A DNA stretch of 9,819 nt from contig URNY01000101.1 in assembly GCA_900549375.1 (NCBI GenBank), forward strand, positions 1 through 9,819, given 5' to 3'. This DNA comes from an uncultured Bacteroidales bacterium (GTDB taxonomy: Bacteria > Bacteroidota > Bacteroidia > Bacteroidales > Muribaculaceae). The notes under the pieces were generated by a model, which saw only the letters and a program-made list of their open reading frames with translations, ran no database searches and had not been told where the DNA came from. This document shows positions 8,703 to 9,819 of the stretch, piece by piece. Both the position numbers and the translations under genes were made by a program. How positions within the stretch are numbered: the stretch's first letter is position 1; the number at the start of each line of letters is the position of its first letter.

Positions 8703-8731
8703 TATTCTTAAATTTTCCTGTTTATTCCTGA

Positions 8732-9819
8732 TTATTTGAAATAAGCCACTGCGTTGGCGAAGATATTCTGGTTCTTGTTGCCATGGATATTCTTCATAAG
8801 TCCGTCGGCAAAGCGTTCCGAATGGCCCATCTTGCCGAGGATGCGTCCGTCGGGCGAGATGATGCCCTCTATGGCCATCGTCGACCCGTTGGGGTTCATC
8901 GGCGAGGTCATGGTGGCATTGCCGTCGGCATCGGTATACTGGAAGGCTATCTGTCCTGCGTCGAAAAGCTGTTTTGCCAGCTTCTCGGAAGCCATGAACT
9001 TACCCTCGCCATGAGATGCGGCCACGCTGTGGAGCTCGCCCGGCTCGAAACCCGAGAGCCACGGCGAGGCCACGGAGGCCACGCGCGTTGTCACGATCTG
9101 CGATATGTGGCGGTTGATGTCGTTATGGAAGAGTGTGGGCGATTCCGCCGACAGCTCCCCTATCTTGCCGAAGGGAAGAAGACCGGATTTCACGAGGGCC
9201 TGGAAACCGTTGCAGATACCCAGAATCAGTCCTCCCCTCTCTTGCAGACGCTTGATGGCGCTTTTCACCGTTTCATTCAGCAGCACGTTGGCGATGAACT
9301 TACCCGATCCGTCGGGCTCGTCGCCGGCCGAGAAGCCGCCGCTGATAGCTAAGATATGGCAGTTGTCGATATGCTCGGCCATCTCTTTGGCGCTCCGCTC
9401 TATATCCTCGGCGGTGAGGTTGCAGAACACGCTGCTTCTAACCTCTGCCCCTTCGCGCTCGAAGGCTTTCGTCATATCGTAGTCGCAGTTCGTGCCGGGG
9501 AATACGGGAAGATAAACCACCGGATGCTCCGTCTTCTCCCCTTCCCAGCGAGCCGTGTTGCGGCCCGACGCTGCATCGGGTGCGCTGCCTGTGACGCCGC
9601 TGCGGTCGGGATAGACTGCCGTGAAACGGCCGCGGTTCGTCTCGAAGGCTTCCTCAAGGGATACCTCCTCGCCGTTGACGCGCAGAACGTTTTCGGCTAT
9701 GGTGTGTCCGATAAGTTCGGCGCCGGGGAAGGTGAGCTCACGCTCGCTCTCCACGATTATCGAGCCGTGGCCGAAGTCGAACAGATCCTTCTCGTCGAGC
9801 TGAATCTCGGCTCCTATGC
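8732..9819 (-). CDS. purL: Phosphoribosylformylglycinamidine synthase, C-terminal part; 5' end beyond window
   Basis: Converts FGAR to FGAM using ATP and glutamine. The frame is open to base 9819, leaving 361 C-terminal residues visible. Roughly the first 60 are the end of the second AIRS-like synthetase half. A linker follows (near SGVTGSAPDAASG), then the class I glutaminase domain beginning VVYLPVFPGTNCDYD. Its nucleophile is the Cys of GICNGFQ (codon 9212-9214), and His and Glu of GHSER complete the triad near the C-terminus. Synthetase and glutaminase on one chain make this the long single-chain PurL (normally about 1,230 residues), not the split PurS/PurQ/PurL of Bacillus. The sequence, including ALVKSGLLPFG and GKMGHSER, matches the Streptococcus/Clostridium long form from memory and not the E. 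coli-like one with MPHPER. A GTG at 9754 is an internal codon, not a start. Confidence 0.96.
   Translation of the reverse strand, partial: IGAEIQLDEKDLFDFGHGSIIVESERELTFPGAELIGHTIAENVLRVNGEEVSLEEAFETNRGRFTAVYPDRSGVTGSAPDAASGRNTARWEGEKTEHPVVYLPVFPGTNCDYDMTKAFEREGAEVRSSVFCNLTAEDIERSAKEMAEHIDNCHILAISGGFSAGDEPDGSGKFIANVLLNETVKSAIKRLQERGGLILGICNGFQALVKSGLLPFGKIGELSAESPTLFHNDINRHISQIVTTRVASVASPWLSGFEPGELHSVAASHGEGKFMASEKLAKQLFDAGQIAFQYTDADGNATMTSPMNPNGSTMAIEGIISPDGRILGKMGHSERFADGLMKNIHGNKNQNIFANAVAYFK

Larger units (their letters stand above)
1..9819 (-). other. Purine biosynthesis operon purL-M-H-D-B-A-guaB-guaA (inner part)
   Basis: Eight genes in a row share one strand. In transcription order the gaps are 29, 58, 7, 30, 12, 19 and 36 bases. 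None contains a recognisable terminator hairpin or a clear internal promoter, so a single transcript is the simplest reading. The order groups metabolic partners: purL-purM act consecutively, purB-purA serve the AMP branch, and guaB-guaA form the GMP branch. Neither the promoter nor the end of the operon is in the window. Co-transcription is inferred from layout only. Confidence 0.85.

Noticed and set aside
7653..8711. A 352-codon plus-strand open frame opposite purM
   Set aside because: It is in exact antisense register with purM, which has no TTA, CTA or TCA codons. No family is recognisable and it has no separate support.
9700..9754. GTG at 9754 as the start of a separate PurQ-like protein
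   Set aside because: The frame continues upstream without a stop to base 9819, encoding the end of the PurL synthetase half (DLFDFGHGSIIV), so this is an internal valine of a single-chain PurL.

Overview
The window lies inside one long run of purine-biosynthesis genes, all on the minus strand. In transcription order (high to low coordinate) they are purL (3' part only), purM, purH, purD, purB, purA, guaB and guaA (5' part only). Six genes are complete and two are cut by the window edges. Gaps between genes are 7 to 58 bases. I see no terminator, tRNA, rRNA, mobile element, CRISPR array or plus-strand gene, so this reads as one operon continuing past both ends.

Together the products cover late IMP synthesis and both routes out of IMP. 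PurL and PurM make FGAM and AIR, PurD makes GAR, PurB makes AICAR, and PurH finishes IMP. PurA then PurB convert IMP to AMP; GuaB then GuaA convert IMP to GMP. The pathway genes purF, purN/purT, purE/purK and purC are not in this window. The likeliest place for them is upstream of purL, beyond base 9819.

The host is probably a member of the Bacteroidota (likely order Bacteroidales) with fairly GC-rich coding sequence. The seven visible start codons lack a convincing, well-placed Shine-Dalgarno sequence and mostly follow short A-rich leaders, as is typical of that phylum. GuaB and GuaA also resemble Bacteroidales proteins as I remember them. I cannot settle the genus; Rikenellaceae or Muribaculaceae are guesses.

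The most notable point is a contrast inside the operon. PurL, PurM, PurH, PurD, PurB and PurA resemble Bacillota (Bacillus, Streptococcus, Clostridium) forms from memory and not the forms I recall from Bacteroides, whereas guaB and guaA look native. A transferred six-gene pur block joined to resident guaBA is possible, but needs phylogenies. Otherwise the window is conserved core metabolism, and I found no sign of an undescribed system.
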